From positions 186,001 through 250,000 of the forward strand of contig JAEUWP010000599.1 in assembly GCA_018524725.1 (NCBI GenBank): 64,000 bases of DNA, read 5' to 3'. The position numbers were made by a program, and so were the translations under genes. Position 1 is the first letter of the stretch; each line of letters begins with the position of its first letter. The notes beneath the pieces are model-generated. The model saw only the letters and a list, made by a program, of their open reading frames with translations. It did no database searches and was not told where the DNA came from. The stretch is from Podaxis mareebaensis (lineage: Eukaryota > Basidiomycota > Agaricomycetes > Agaricales > Agaricaceae). Shown here one piece after another: positions 21,401 through 33,677 of the stretch.

Positions 21401-24400
21401 AAGGGTATCCTGCCTAGTTATCTGAGGCCCAAGGCGGACGAACTGGATGATATCGTCGGGAATTTGTTGGGCAGTGTGTTGAACGGGAATACGCCTGCTA
21501 TTCCGGGAGATTTGGAGGTCGTGAAGGCTGTGCTAGGTGCTCATGGTCCGTGTTTTGCTCTCGTATTACTACATGCCAAACCGTCTAACGTTACTTTAGA
21601 TTATTTCATCTCTCGAAGTGGCTATGATGGCTTCGTTGAGACGATTGTGACTGCTTTCAATCTTCACGTTGAATTGCTTCTTGGAGGCTCAATGGAAGAC
21701 ATCAACTTGAATGTGTTCGAAGCACCTCTAGAACTTTTGGACCTGGCAACAAAGCATACCGATGCCCAACAAAAGGTCCGCGTAATCGAGGAGGTGCTGC
21801 CCAATTTGTTCTTGTTCGGGTACCTTGCACCTGAATGTACCATGTTTGGCTTTGATCCTGCTTCGAATGTGTTCGGTGTCGCGAGAGAGGTCTGGGAGAG
21901 GGAGACTAGGGGAGAGAATTTGTGTAAGGAGAGAAGGGAGCAAGTAATCGGGAACGTGAAGGTTAAGCTGAGGGACTTGTTGGCCGATACGCAGGTTCGG
22001 CCTTTGTGAGTCCTTAACCCCGCAGTACTTTATCCTCTGTTGATATCTCTTGTTTCTAGGCCCGAAGATATTCTTGGAATGCTCGCAATTCATGGCCAAA
22101 AGCTCAGTATTTCATTATTACCCGACTTATTCCCCCCCTCGGAAACATTGGACGGGATGCTCCGGCAACTACCGCATGATCCGGTTGATTACAGTCTTGC
22201 GGTAATCGACCCTCTCATCCCACCCGATGTGGAGCCGTCGACGGAAGGCCCAGAATCTACGGACGGTCGAGGATTTTCGTCGTACGCCCGTATCATTAAT
22301 GCCCTGCTCCGAATGTTCCTAGAAGACAGGAACCTCGCAAGACGGAATCTTTGGGCTTTGAGACACTTCATCGCACTTTCAATATATGCGAGTGATTATC
22401 AAAAGGTTCCAGCAGGTGTTAGCCCTGTATTCGATGCGAGAGCATTGGCCGGTTTGGGAGAGGTCATTGCAAGAGTGAATCAGGTTACAGCATATCTTCT
22501 CCTTGGATCGCTTGGCCGTGTAGCAGATGGCTGGAGAGAGCGCGTTGTCAAAAGAGTTGTGGAAGGAAAGTATGGCGCCAATGACGGTAGAACTAATTTA
22601 GAGCAGCTTGTGGTGGATGTGATAAGGGTTGCTGTGGAGAGTGACAGCGTATTGGACACGAGGGTGTTGAAAACTGTATTAGAAGACGTTTTGGAGGATC
22701 TGGAGGTGGAGGAGGCGGAAGAATGGATTGGACTGGCAAGGAAATTAGAAAAGAGCGGTATGTGCCATGCATCATTTTCTCACTTGATATTCGACCAACG
22801 CGTGCATGTAGCTCCCCAAACATCCATGACTCTCATCGCAGCAATTACTGAGACGGGAGCAGAGCCTATGCGGCTGGATAGATATAGGAACGAACAGGCA
22901 GCAGAGCTACTGGGTATCAGGCCTAGTAAAATCAACACCGCCGGTCTGCTTACGTTGAGACGACTTGCCGCTTCTGCACCGGACCTGGAATCCGATGTGG
23001 TCTTCTTGCCACAATATCGTGCTGTGAACGTCGTCAAGGCTTGTCAAGGGTGGGTTACCTCGGATGACGCAGATGTCGACGAAGAGGTGGAGAGTGCAAT
23101 GACACTCATCTTCGAATACCTGGCACCAATTCTGCAAAACGTACCTGGGTCACACTGGGAGTTCATCTGGGATGTGTTGGAGAATAACCTGGAGGTGAGA
23201 ACGTCAGTTTGCATAGATGGCTGACCTAAAAGCCTTGTAGAACGCATCTTGGACGGATAATGCATCGCTCGTCACCCTTGCGAGAAGCCTGCGGCTGGTG
23301 ATTAGTATAGAGGGCTTGGTGAAAACCAATAAGTCGCTCAAGGCCGAGTGGGACCAGAGGAGGAAAAACGTGTTAGAAGTGATCAGGGATTTGGCGCTGA
23401 TCAAATTCGGTTGGTGGCATATTTTTAACTTCGAGACGTTTATGTGGCTTCATAATGGGTACCTTTCTTTTGACAGATACTGTCAGTCCTTCGCTTCCGC
23501 GGTCAATCTGTCGGGAATTGGTTTTATCGATCTTGCGAGAGTTACCAGAGTCATTGATGGATGAGAATACTTTGCCCAAGGTCAGCACCATTGAAAGACT
23601 TCACTCGACTTCGTTGCTGACAATTCATACTTGTAGATGTGCCACTTAATCACGGACCCCTCGCTAGAAGTACAAAAGACGGCTTATAGGATTCTCCAGA
23701 CGGCAGCCCAGAAACGTACAGAACATCTTGTCATTGAGGCTGGTGTCGACACGGAGTCCACTTTCAAGGCTCAACTTCCTTCCGAGCTGCTGGATATTGT
23801 CGGAAGACATGTCAACCTGACAAGCACAGAAGATGAGGATGAACAACAGGTGAGTGCGCTTCCGTACCTAGGGAGTAAACTAGTCAGATGAACGGGCTGC
23901 AGAATGTGTTCGGTTCTTTATTAGGTTGGATGCTAGTCTTTGACCTTTTTCAGAATGCGGTGTGTACTGTTCATCTTTGTAAAAAAAGAAGATAGGTACT
24001 GATTATGGCGATAATACAGTCGTTCAAAGTCAAGTCTGGGTACATCGAACAACTCCGTAATTTGGACCTTATTGCCGTCAATTTCATTCCGTTATTCCTC
24101 GCCCTTCTACACTTGGAAGGAGGGCTAGCGAAGGCTTTCAAACTGGATATTTGGGCAGTGAACGAGTTTTACGTCGACCGTAAGTTTTGTTATGTAGTCG
24201 ATAACCGTTTACTCAAGTCAGCGATCCAGTGTTTGAGCCCGGATCCATCAGCATACCCCTCTTGGCTGCTCATCTCTATTATCGTGCATTGCTATCAGTT
24301 CCGTCTCTTATCCATTCGTGGCTTTCGGATTGCAAAGATCGACAGTTATCGACAGCAATAACAACATACACGTCTCAGTACTTCTCACCTGTCATTATTG

Positions 24401-25061
24401 ACGTCGAGCTTGCCCACGTAAAGGGTCCCGCTGGTCAAGACTTGGCCGATGATAGCATGTCGGTCAAAGTAGCTGCTGCTGTAAATGAGGTCCTGGCTTC
24501 GTATCTTGTGGACGAACACCAACTGGAAATCAAGCTCAAGATCCCTTCAGATTGGCCGTTACATAGGATTGAAGTCAAGGATCTGAAGCGAGTTGGCGTC
24601 GATGAGAGCAGGTGGAGAGCCTGGATTCTTGCAGTCCAACAAACAATTTGGTCGCATGTGAGCACGGAACTTTCTAATAACATATACCAAAATTCTAACC
24701 ATACCGTCAAGAATGGTCGGCTCACCGATGGTCTGAGTCTCTTCAAGAAGAACGTGACATTGCATTTTGAAGGTCAAGTGGAGTGTGCTATATGTTATTC
24801 GTATGTGTATCTTTGTGCCTTCGAGCCAAGGGTCACAGTCTAACACTTTTGTCCAGTATCATCAGTGTAATGGACGGCAGTTTGCCGAAGAAGCCTTGCA
24901 AGACATGTAAAAACAAGTTCCATGCCGGATGCCTTTACAAAGTAAGTCAAAACTTAGCTTCTGCCAGCACGTATTGAACAATCGACTGACCTATTTGCTT
25001 GCAGTGGTTCAATACAAGTCATTCTTCCAGTTGCCCTTTATGTCGGTCCGATATAATGTAA
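18445..25061 (+). CDS. ltn1: Listerin, RING-type E3 ubiquitin ligase of ribosome quality control
   Basis: An 18-exon model gives 1890 residues: 18445-18912, 18980-19613, 19672-19893, 19946-20062, 20112-20389, 20442-21146, 21200-22005, 22060-22757, 22812-23194, 23241-23409, 23477-23580, 23637-23849, 23903-23959, 24020-24179, 24230-24657, 24712-24800, 24857-24941, 25005-25061. The Lys-rich N-terminus ([20 protein letters not shown]) and long HEAT-like helical middle are typical of listerin. The C-terminal RING-CH reads CAICYS ... [12 protein letters not shown] ... WFNTS ... CPLCR. Listerin binds stalled 60S subunits and ubiquitinates the trapped nascent chain for proteasomal removal. The 20063-20111 intron appears to have a GC donor (AAAG|GCATGT). 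Intron 24658-24711 is 54 nt and stop-free. Confidence 0.92.
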
Positions 25062-25221
25062 CCTAGAGATAACACCTATATAGATATAATCATCATGCTA
25101 TTCTTTCGGATGACCAGTACACAGAACGAAAGGGCGTGCCCGTTCAGGCGCGTTCGCCTCTTATACTGCGAATGGTCGGTCAAATAATCTTATAGAATTT
25201 TACCTGCCAACTCTCATCAGG

Positions 25222-25304
25222 TCTCTGTTAGTATATCGGTTAGTACACGCGCCTGTCATTCATATTGACCGCGCGAAAGCGGGGTTCGACTCCCCGACAG
25301 AGAG
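25222..25304 (+). tRNA. tRNA-Asp (GTC) with 11-nt intron
   Basis: A 7-bp acceptor stem (TCTCTGT with ACAGAGA), anticodon stem CGCGC/GCGCG, and T-stem CGGGG/CCCCG closing the TTCGACT loop fold into a canonical tRNA with discriminator G at 25304. The anticodon loop reads CTGTCA, then an 11-nt insert TTCATATTGAC, then C, so the intron sits at the canonical position between nucleotides 37 and 38. Anticodon GTC specifies Asp. The internal B box GGTTCGACTCC is present. Confidence 0.93.
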
Positions 25305-25306
25305 AA

Positions 25307-25313
25307 TTTTTTT
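25307..25313 (+). terminator. RNA polymerase III T-stretch
   Basis: Seven consecutive T residues start two bases after the tRNA-Asp discriminator base, the expected Pol III termination signal. Confidence 0.8.
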
Positions 25314-27400
25314 CTTTGCGTTATAAATCTCCCTCGAATTGCGCTGTGCTCCCTATGGATAGCGACGTTGAAAAGAAACACCCCGGATACTTCGCTCATA
25401 GGGGTAGTCGTTATTGCAATATGAAATGTGAAATGCAGCATTGGGAGACTTGATAAATGGTTACTCGCAGGGTATTGGAACGTTGGCGAGATCTGAGTAC
25501 AAGGTCAAGAGAAATCCTGTTTAATCCCGTTTATGACCCCTGTTCGTGGCTCAAATGTTTAATATAATTCAAATGTTCACGATTGATCTGTTCTGGCATG
25601 CGAAGGTCCTTCCAGTCGGTTGTGGGGAATTTGTTTGGTTTAGAGATTGTGAACCATCACGGCTCAGTATCGTTCGCCCGTACCGTACAGTATGTGTACC
25701 GAGTTGATCATATTCGAGATTAAATACTCACCGTTACCCGTACTAGGAGGTCATTGGTCCATTAATAGAAGCACCCGAAAATCCCTATAATTCGATCCCC
25801 GGAGGTTCCAAATTGTCCTTCGACGCCCCTTCGAATCTTCAGTCCTGCTTGGGATGCCTTAATAGTGAATTTGGGCAGGTTTCTATAATGCGGACAACGT
25901 CGCAGGAGGCGGGAGACCTATCACAAGGTATCAGATGCCAGATCTTCAAACTATCAAAGTCAATGGTGGGACGCTGAGCTGGCGGCTGCCGGAGTCTCCT
26001 CGTGACTTATCTTACTTTCTGGAATTCATGGCCCACTGGACTTTCTGGACAGGAGCGTTGTTCTTCCACGTGGTCACACTCCGCACGATTTGAGAATGGG
26101 AACCCTTGGAGCAGAGTCTTTCCATTTCATTACCCCATTGCCTGGGGCAGTTGGACTTGGATGTAAATCTAACACTATGACGGTGTGGACTTTAGCGGCA
26201 GAACATTCGAAATCGAACAAGCGACGAGGGAAACTGAAGGATCTGTTTCAGTTCCGGAGTCGTTCGCAGTTCGGTCCATCACAACTCAGAAAATGGATAT
26301 ACTGCATAAGTTCGTAATACTGCGAGTACAGTCGTTGCCCAGATGAAAGTACTCCTGGAGGCCACAAACTCGAAGGTAAAAGAATGCATACTTACTGCAG
26401 TTCTCGTCATTTCAAGATTAAGGCTGATAGCAATCGTCTCGATTGCCGATTTAGGTTCAGTTAAAGATCATCGATCACGCATCAATCTCATTATGGCGGA
26501 CATTTGTATGCGGTCTCTTGGGTAAGTACTATTTCCTTAGTCCGGCTGACTTCCGCACACTGTACAACTACTGAGCGCTTAGCGGCTTGCAATATTGCCA
26601 TCACGTACCGCGACGTCGTCCCCGACACGTTTCATTGGGTCCATCCTTTTCTCAAAATACTCGAAGAATGACGTGGCTTGGAAGCGCTCGCATCAAATTC
26701 TACTCCGCTGCTTCGTATCTCACGCTTGGATAAGTAATTGTTGTCAAGGGAATGTGTATCAGTGTGTATTCGGCAAAACACTTGTGGTTCCAAGTATCTG
26801 TTTGCCTTCCGCCGGAAGCGGGCGCCAACTTTTGAAGTGGGTATGAAAATCCCCCCAACGCTATATATGGAGTGTACTCGTCCCTTAGGTTCTGGGTTTG
26901 CCTCAAAATCGCAGAGTTCGAGATTAGGGGAAGGTATTTCATAAACACATGCTCACACGAAGATACAAAAGAATGGGTACACATACCATAAGATACCATA
27001 ACGCCTTTGGCCGTTCCCACCCCACAGCTCCAGTGAGATCCTTGCGGTCCTTTCTGACAACAGAGATCAGAATCTTTGACAGAGAACATACGGGCGCAAT
27101 TTGATATCTTTCAGCTCTGTGTAATTGGGTCAGTTGACGCGGGGCCTATTCTCCATAAGTATTAGATTGTATTTTCGGGTTTTGAGGGTCCCTTTTCCGC
27201 CACTCCAAGTTGTCGTCAGGTTTGCCACCTCTCCCGTGTCATACGTCTTCATAACACAAGAGGTTCATCATCACAAGATACTGGCACTTGTGGTTTTTGT
27301 ACAACCACGCCCTGGTCGATTCCTTTTCTCGGGACGCTCCAGCCACTCGCGAGAACTACATATCTCGGACGCGTATGGGTGTTCGTATAACTAAAGGACG
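25314..27400. other. No supported gene
   Basis: Open frames exist at 26090-26317, 26343-26525 and 26595-26846 on the plus strand; the second ends near a GTAAGT donor at 26521 with a possible GCTTAG acceptor at 26581. The translated pieces do not assemble into a frame with a recognisable domain. This may be a decayed gene or the 5' leader of the membrane-protein gene at 27401. Confidence 0.35.
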
Positions 27401-29404
27401 ATGATTCCTTTTGGCGTCAAGATTCTATGGTTCGTGCTATCCCTCACAGGTGAGTCATATAATCTCCCAGGTATAGTGTAGATTCACAGGGAGGAGCCAG
27501 GCCTTGTGAGTTCTGGGGTAGTGCTAATACCATTCGGGAGAACGGTGGGAGCAATATGGGGTCCAGCGGCGTATTGCATAGGAAACGTAATACTGCAAGG
27601 GATATTCTGCCTCGGTGTGTCATCTCGTATTGGGCGTCACTCCAGCTGAGAGTTGAACTGGAAACTCAAGGTATGATCTGGCGGATGAATCCATTCCTTA
27701 TGCCACGATCATTCTGTATTGGTAAGAAACAACCGTTGTTGACGATAATGATCCTAGCTATTAAAGAATCGGAGAGCAGCTCAGACTCTCATCATTGGAT
27801 TCGCGACATTTTTATTGACGGGAGTAGCGGGTGCATTTTCTATGGCCACAAGCCTCGCTGTGCTGCGTCCAAGGGGCTGGGGTGATAATACGTGAGTGCC
27901 ATAAGTGGTTAGTTGATAGATGGACTGATGTGTGGGGCCTTAGCGCCCTACGGTGGCGCAATATCTTCTGGCTGCCAGTTGTGGTATTTCCAATTGTGGC
28001 GACCGTCGTGCATGTAGTCGTCGTCATCAAATTCGACTCAGTGAAGCCCACTGATGATTTGCATTGTGATTCTTCTGATCCCCTGTGGTGAGTCTTCAGC
28101 TTTATTTTTAGAGCCGTGGGAGTGAACGATGTTGACTTGATGCTGATGGAGGAATTTGTTTTCAGGGCGCGATTCTTGGGATATGCGGGTGTCCCGTTCA
28201 TCATCTCATTGCCATGCTTGTTTTACTCTCTCAGGTCGTTGGCCAGGATATACAAGACAAACAAACACATGCAACGTAACCGCAAATCTGGGCACTTCGA
28301 GTCGACTGAAAACTACACGAGTTTGCCACCGCGTTCAATCAGAGCTGGAGGCGTGAGCGGTCTGAAGGAGCCAGATCCTGGAGCATTCGGGTATCGATCA
28401 TCGGTGCTCGCGGCGACGCCAGCCAGCGCAGTGATGAGTTCACCCTCGTTTGTGACTGCAAATGAGTATCCACCGAGTCCTAAGACCACCAGTTCGGCAG
28501 CTCCGTTTATCTTGGCCAGTCAGTCGCCGTCGCCAGTGGAAAGGAAGTTCCATTTGCCTTTCAGGCCACCAATAACGACCCCAGAGACACCTGCTATGGA
28601 TTCGTTGGTGGAAGACCCGAGGAAGTTGCCGGAAGAGGAAGATGTTTCCGATGTTTCATCAACACTGCCTACGTTCGTAATTCCGGAGGTATCGGCGAAT
28701 AGTCCAACTGCGCAGAGTCAAAGAATGGCTGCAAAGAAGGACGTGGTGTTGAGAAGCAGACGGGAGACGTCCACAGGTGGTGAGAGTGATGTGAGCGAGA
28801 TACAATGGGCACACAGGAGAGTCGAGAGTGAGCTTGGAGTAGAGGAGCCAGGAATAGTGTATTCGAAAACAGACATTAGGGACGATGGGAGCGATGTACT
28901 TGGGGACGCGATGTCTGGAGATGTGACCTCAGGAAGGTATATGACTCCGATGGAGTATATATCACAGCCGAGTAAGTGATCTCCTGCTCTAAATGAAGGG
29001 AGTTTATATGACCGGGATCACCTAGGCCCGCTCGGTGGGAGCAGTGCGCTTCGAAGTTTACCCAATCTCGCTCCTGCGATTTGGAGGATCATTCTATTCC
29101 AGACGTGAGTGGATGGTCCCCTACCGTGGTATGTGGGCTCATCGTTAAGTTCTAGAGCTTTCTGTGCTGTGCAGATTTTGACATGTATTTCAACCATTGT
29201 TGACCTTGCGACACATAGACCAACTCCGACACCTCTTGGAACGCAGCATTTTGCTCTTCTGCTTGCCGCCTGGGGACCCACAATCGTGTTTGGTGAGTTG
29301 AAACATGTGAGCCGCAAGCGGAAGCTCATACGATCTCTTTAGGTCACTCCCCTGCTGTGCGGAACAGTCTAAAATTCTGGCGTAGACGAGATTCGTCTTC
29401 CTAA
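27401..29404 (+). CDS. Seven-transmembrane, G-protein-coupled-receptor-like protein
   Basis: Model join(27401..27449, 27501..27614, 27651..27670, 27767..27891, 27944..28087, 28166..28971, 29026..29104, 29156..29292, 29343..29404) gives 511 residues. Seven hydrophobic helices can be read: ILWFVLSLTGLVSSGVVLI, AIWGPAAYCIGNVILQGIF, TLIIGFATFLLTGVAGAF, FWLPVVVFPIVATVVHVVVV, YAGVPFIISLPCLFYSL, then AIWRIILF...ILTCISTI and FALLLAAWGPTIVFG. About 250 polar Ser/Pro-rich residues separate TM5 and TM6, as in GPCRs with a long third intracellular loop. I do not recognise a named receptor class, and the ligand is unknown. The 20-nt third exon and 36-bp second intron are the weakest parts of the model. 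Confidence 0.6.
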
Positions 29405-29542
29405 CGATCCGTTGTCGTTTTTCTTGTACTCTATACATACCTGTTGTCTGTATTATTTCTTGACAGACTTTTTGTGCGAGGGACTCCGAACTAAACCCCT
29501 GATATATGATGAGCATAATGTGTACAAGCGAAGACGATTAAG

Positions 29543-30236
29543 TTATAATCCACGACGGGTAACAAAATTCTCCAGATCTTGGGAAGTGGCAACGGCCAGG
29601 ACGAATTTACGGTCACTATCAGTGACTGGAGTGGGATCAGCGACCGAGAGAAATTCCAACCTGATGAAACGCGCACCAAGAGCGAAGATATTAGTTTTGA
29701 GAAAGTCCTCAAGCTCCGAAAGAGGCGACCACGGAGTAATAAGAGTATAGGGTTCCGAGGATTTGCGGACAAACTTGGTCATGTACTTGCTGATCCTATC
29801 GGTCTGTGCCAGTCAACCTCGTTGTCAGCTTCATGACTACTTCTAAGGATTGTAGAAGAGGGGAACGTACGGGATCTGCTTGGCCTGCTTCCCACTTCTC
29901 CTTGAGTTTAGCAACATCGATATATCCGAGAGGTCTTCTATTCTTATCGAGGACGCTGAGGAACTGTGTGAATGGGGGTGAGGGTTCATTCGGGGGTTGC
30001 ATACGGGATGTGTGAGAAGTCGCGCTCATAAGCAAGCTCTATTGCTCGAGCGATAGGCTCTGTTGATGGTAGTGCAAACGCGGGAGGCAATTGGAGATCC
30101 TAGGTCTGACGTTATTAGGGTGGTCAAGGATAATGGGTCTGGCACTAACTTCAACGACAGCTCCGCGATACTTGTCGTTTCCAAATGTCGACTTAAGGGA
30201 GTTTTGATGTGCGGGCTGGGTCAATGTGGTGGCCAT
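29543..30236 (-). CDS. Small CBS-domain protein
   Basis: Model complement(join(29543..29625, 29677..29803, 29871..29955, 30005..30099, 30150..30236)) gives 158 residues. Two CBS-like halves are visible: IARAIELAYERDFSHIPVLD followed by RPLGYIDV, and ISKYMTKFVRKSSEPYTLI followed by PLSELEDFLKTN and FVLAVATSQDLENFV. CBS pairs bind adenosyl nucleotides and act as regulatory modules; this free-standing short protein has no attached catalytic domain, so its partner is unknown. It is convergent with the receptor-like gene (138 bp apart) and divergent from MLH1 (237 bp between start codons). Confidence 0.82.
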
Positions 30237-30473
30237 TATATCGTGGAGAGTTTGGAGAAATAAGGTCGTTGGGAGAGGAGCGATTGTAATCCTGATTCCT
30301 GAAGCACCCAGCGCTTATTTGCCAAACCTGGAGTAGGGTTAAGGTTTGGCTCGAGACCTAGCCCTGGGTCAGGTGTGTCTTCCAATTCATTTACCACCAC
30401 AGTCATGGTCTAGTAGTTTCGACGCGGTTGTTGAAAACCGTTAATCGTCACCTACTGTCAACAGAACGTGTCA

Positions 30474-33398
30474 ATGTCGCAAGAACGAGACCAAACTCAG
30501 TCCCAGTCCCAGGGACCCAAACCAATACGTCGCCTTAATGAAGCTCTAATCAACCGGATAGCGGCGGGAGAGGTGGGTTTTGTCCGGTAATATAACGACA
30601 GAGCTTCACCGAACTATGATAGATTATCCATCGCCCAGCTTCTGCTTTGAAGGAGTTAATTGAGAACAGCCTGGATGCTGGTTCAACTTCAATTCGGATT
30701 ACGGTCAAGGACGGGGGAATGAAGCTATTACAAATACAAGACAATGGGTGTGGTATACGCGTGAGCTCCTCATATATCTTGAGTAAAAGAGCCTGAACTA
30801 AGGGACCTTGACAGAAAGACGATTTGCCTATCCTTGCTGAAAGGTTCACCACATCCAAACTGTCAACTTTTGATGACTTGTCTAGTCTAACGACCTATGG
30901 TTTTCGGGGTGAAGCCTTGGCGTCAATGTCCCATGTCGCTCACCTCTCAGTTATTACAAAAACCAAGAAGGATTCCGTTGCTTGGAAGTACGTCCGTCTC
31001 CGAATGTTCATCATATACGGTGGCCAACCGCAATCGCAAACCTAGGGCATCCTATATTGATGGCGTATTGGTGGATCCGCGGACGCGTCAACGTAGCGAC
31101 CCCAAACCTTGCGCTGGAAACGATGGGACAACTATTACAGTAGGACCTACGTAACTCGCTTTGGTTTGGTCTATCTCAATGCTGTCCCACAGATTGAAGA
31201 CCTCTTCTATAACACCCCAACGCGTCTCCAGGCTCTTCGTAATACTTCCGAAGAGTACTCCCGTATCCTCGACGTGATCACTAAATACGCCATTCACAAT
31301 CCCAAAGTGTCTTTTTCGTGCAAAAAGGTCCGCCGGTGTCCTCCCCCGGCCATTTCTTCCTGAATAATCCTTTTCCCAGGCGGCTTCTGCTTCTCCTGAT
31401 GTTGCAACTCCTGCTTCGATGACCGTTCCTCAAGCAATTCGGTTGCTATATGGCCATTCTGTTGGAAGCCAATTGCTTGAGGCCAGTGTCTCTCCGGAAA
31501 AGGAAAGGGATCTTAACGCCAATGAAGAAAATGCCGAAGGAGCGATGGAAGTAGACTTACCCTCAAGCGCAACGTTTTGGTCTGCAGAACTGCACTTCAG
31601 TAATGCCAATTATCAGGCCAAAAAGATGATATTCCTTCTTTTCATCAACCGTAAGCGACATTTTATGCCATGACTTCGGTTCATTGATTCTTTGCTCGTC
31701 AGATCGCCTGGTAGAGTCACAGCGGATGAAACGCTCATTCGAAGCCGTTTACCATGGCGTTTTACCTAAGGGGACCTTCCCGTTCGTTTATGTCAGGTGC
31801 TTTGGCAGTATCTGTCATGACGAGAAAGGAGTCTGATCGATCATGACAGTTTGGAGATTGACCCACGCTGTGTGGATGTGAATGTTCACCCGACGAAGCG
31901 CGAAGTCCATTTTCTCAATGAGGAAGAGATTACTGAGTGCATTGCTGATGCAATGCAACAAAAGTTGGCTGCGCAAGGCCAATCCAGGGCATTTGAGTAT
32001 CAGGTGCAATTGCTTTTGGTTATTTCCTTCCTCTGGAGCTTATGCCAATAGTAGACGCTGTTGACTTCAAGTGCCGCGGGACCATCTATCCTAGGGAAGC
32101 GAAGTCGAAAGGGGGGCGAGCACGAGAACGAAACTGGTCGGAATGAATCTGAGGAGTCTGGAACACCCATGGAAACCTGTGAGTTCGCATTCCACAAACG
32201 GGTGAGGTTTGTATTAATTCTGCTTTCCTCAACTAGCGCAAGAAAAAAAGAAGACCTACTCATACCACAAAGTCCGTACTTCACTCAAAGATCGCACTCT
32301 GGACTCTATGTTTCCTGTGCGCAACCCAACTCAAATTCAAGATGAACCTGCAACTGGAAAGGAGAAGGGTAAGGCTCCGGCCGAAGGGGCTTCAGTGACA
32401 ACCAAGTCCAAGGGAATTAAGGAGTCGGACTGTCTGCTCACTTCGGTAAAGAACCTGAGGCAAAATGTTGTTAAGAATAAGCACCGACGTGAGTTGCATG
32501 TTTTTGGTGACCATCTACGTTGCTGATACGGAATTCAAGAATTGACCGAGATCCTTGAGAAACACACCTTTGTAGGAATTGTCGATACACATAAATGTCT
32601 TTCCCTCATCCAGTACTCCACGAATCTTTATCTCGTGAACCACAGTTCTCTTGCGTACGTTCATTCCCACCCCCCGATCGTCTTCCTTGACTAAATTGAC
32701 GTCTCCAGGGAAGAACTGTTCTATCAACTTGGTCTTCGGCAGTTTGGTGACTTCAGCAGACTAAAACTTGAGCCCGCGCCTTCCCTTAAGAACCTCTTGG
32801 AGATCGCAGTTGAAGTTGAAGACTCTACGAAGAACACCAAACTCAGTAAGGCTCAGATAGTTGAGGTACGGCTTCCGTTGGCTTTTTCCCATCGGAACTG
32901 ACCAGGAATGTCACAGAAAATCGCAGAAATACTCATAACGCGTCGCGAAATGCTTGCTGAATACTTTTCGCTGGACATATCGGAATCAGGTCTTATATAC
33001 AGCCTCCCGCTCTTGTTACGGGATTATATACCCAACCTCGATTATCTACCTATGTTTTTGATGAGACTAGGCCCGCAGGTGCGCCTCTGATGGGCTTCCA
33101 AGGGTGTTGTATTGACTCTTCCTTGCAGGTCGATTGGACATCAGAAACAGAGTGTTTCGACACTTTCCTCCGCGAACTTGCGTACTTCTACAGCTTAGGC
33201 GCAACGTTTCCTCAAACTCCCGAGTCTGGGGTGTCCAAGGATGAACAATCACAGGACAAAGCTGAACGATGGCAGGTTCAGCACGCTTTGTTCCCTGCCA
33301 TGCGACACTACCTTCTAGCACCTAAATCGCTTCTGGATCGTGATGTAGTTCAGGTAGCAAGCTTACACGACCTCTACAAGGTCTTCGAACGGTGTTAA
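30474..33398 (+). CDS. mlh1: DNA mismatch repair protein MLH1
   Basis: A 14-exon model gives 745 residues: 30474-30572, 30623-30760, 30815-30987, 31046-31139, 31193-31327, 31380-31650, 31703-31796, 31850-32003, 32055-32178, 32237-32488, 32540-32654, 32709-32865, 32917-33078, 33129-33398. GHKL ATPase motifs: ENSLDAGS (catalytic Glu about 47), QDNGCGI and GFRGEALAS (about 108-116). The transducer domain reads INHRLVES and [15 protein letters not shown]. The extreme C-terminus FERC is the conserved MLH1 ending, which contributes to the MLH1-PMS1 endonuclease site. MLH1 pairs with PMS1 or MLH3 in nuclear mismatch repair and meiotic crossing-over. The length is close to the human protein (756). 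Confidence 0.96.
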
Positions 33399-33677
33399 TA
33401 TTACTTTGTGATAATACTGAGTACGTTTTGAGGTTCTAAAGATAATGCATTATAAATCACAATTCATATGGAGTACCTACAGACTCTAATATAAACCATA
33501 GATTACATCGGCGTCACTGATAGAGTATTACATGTGTGAATCCTGCTACTTTTTGTATCAATAGCGTCATATATCAATGCTGCTCTGAAAAAGAAAGTTC
33601 CGGGAAAACCAGACCCAGGAAGTAAAAGAGGTAGAATCACAAGAGACGAACGAAGAGACAAGGTATTAGGATTAAGA

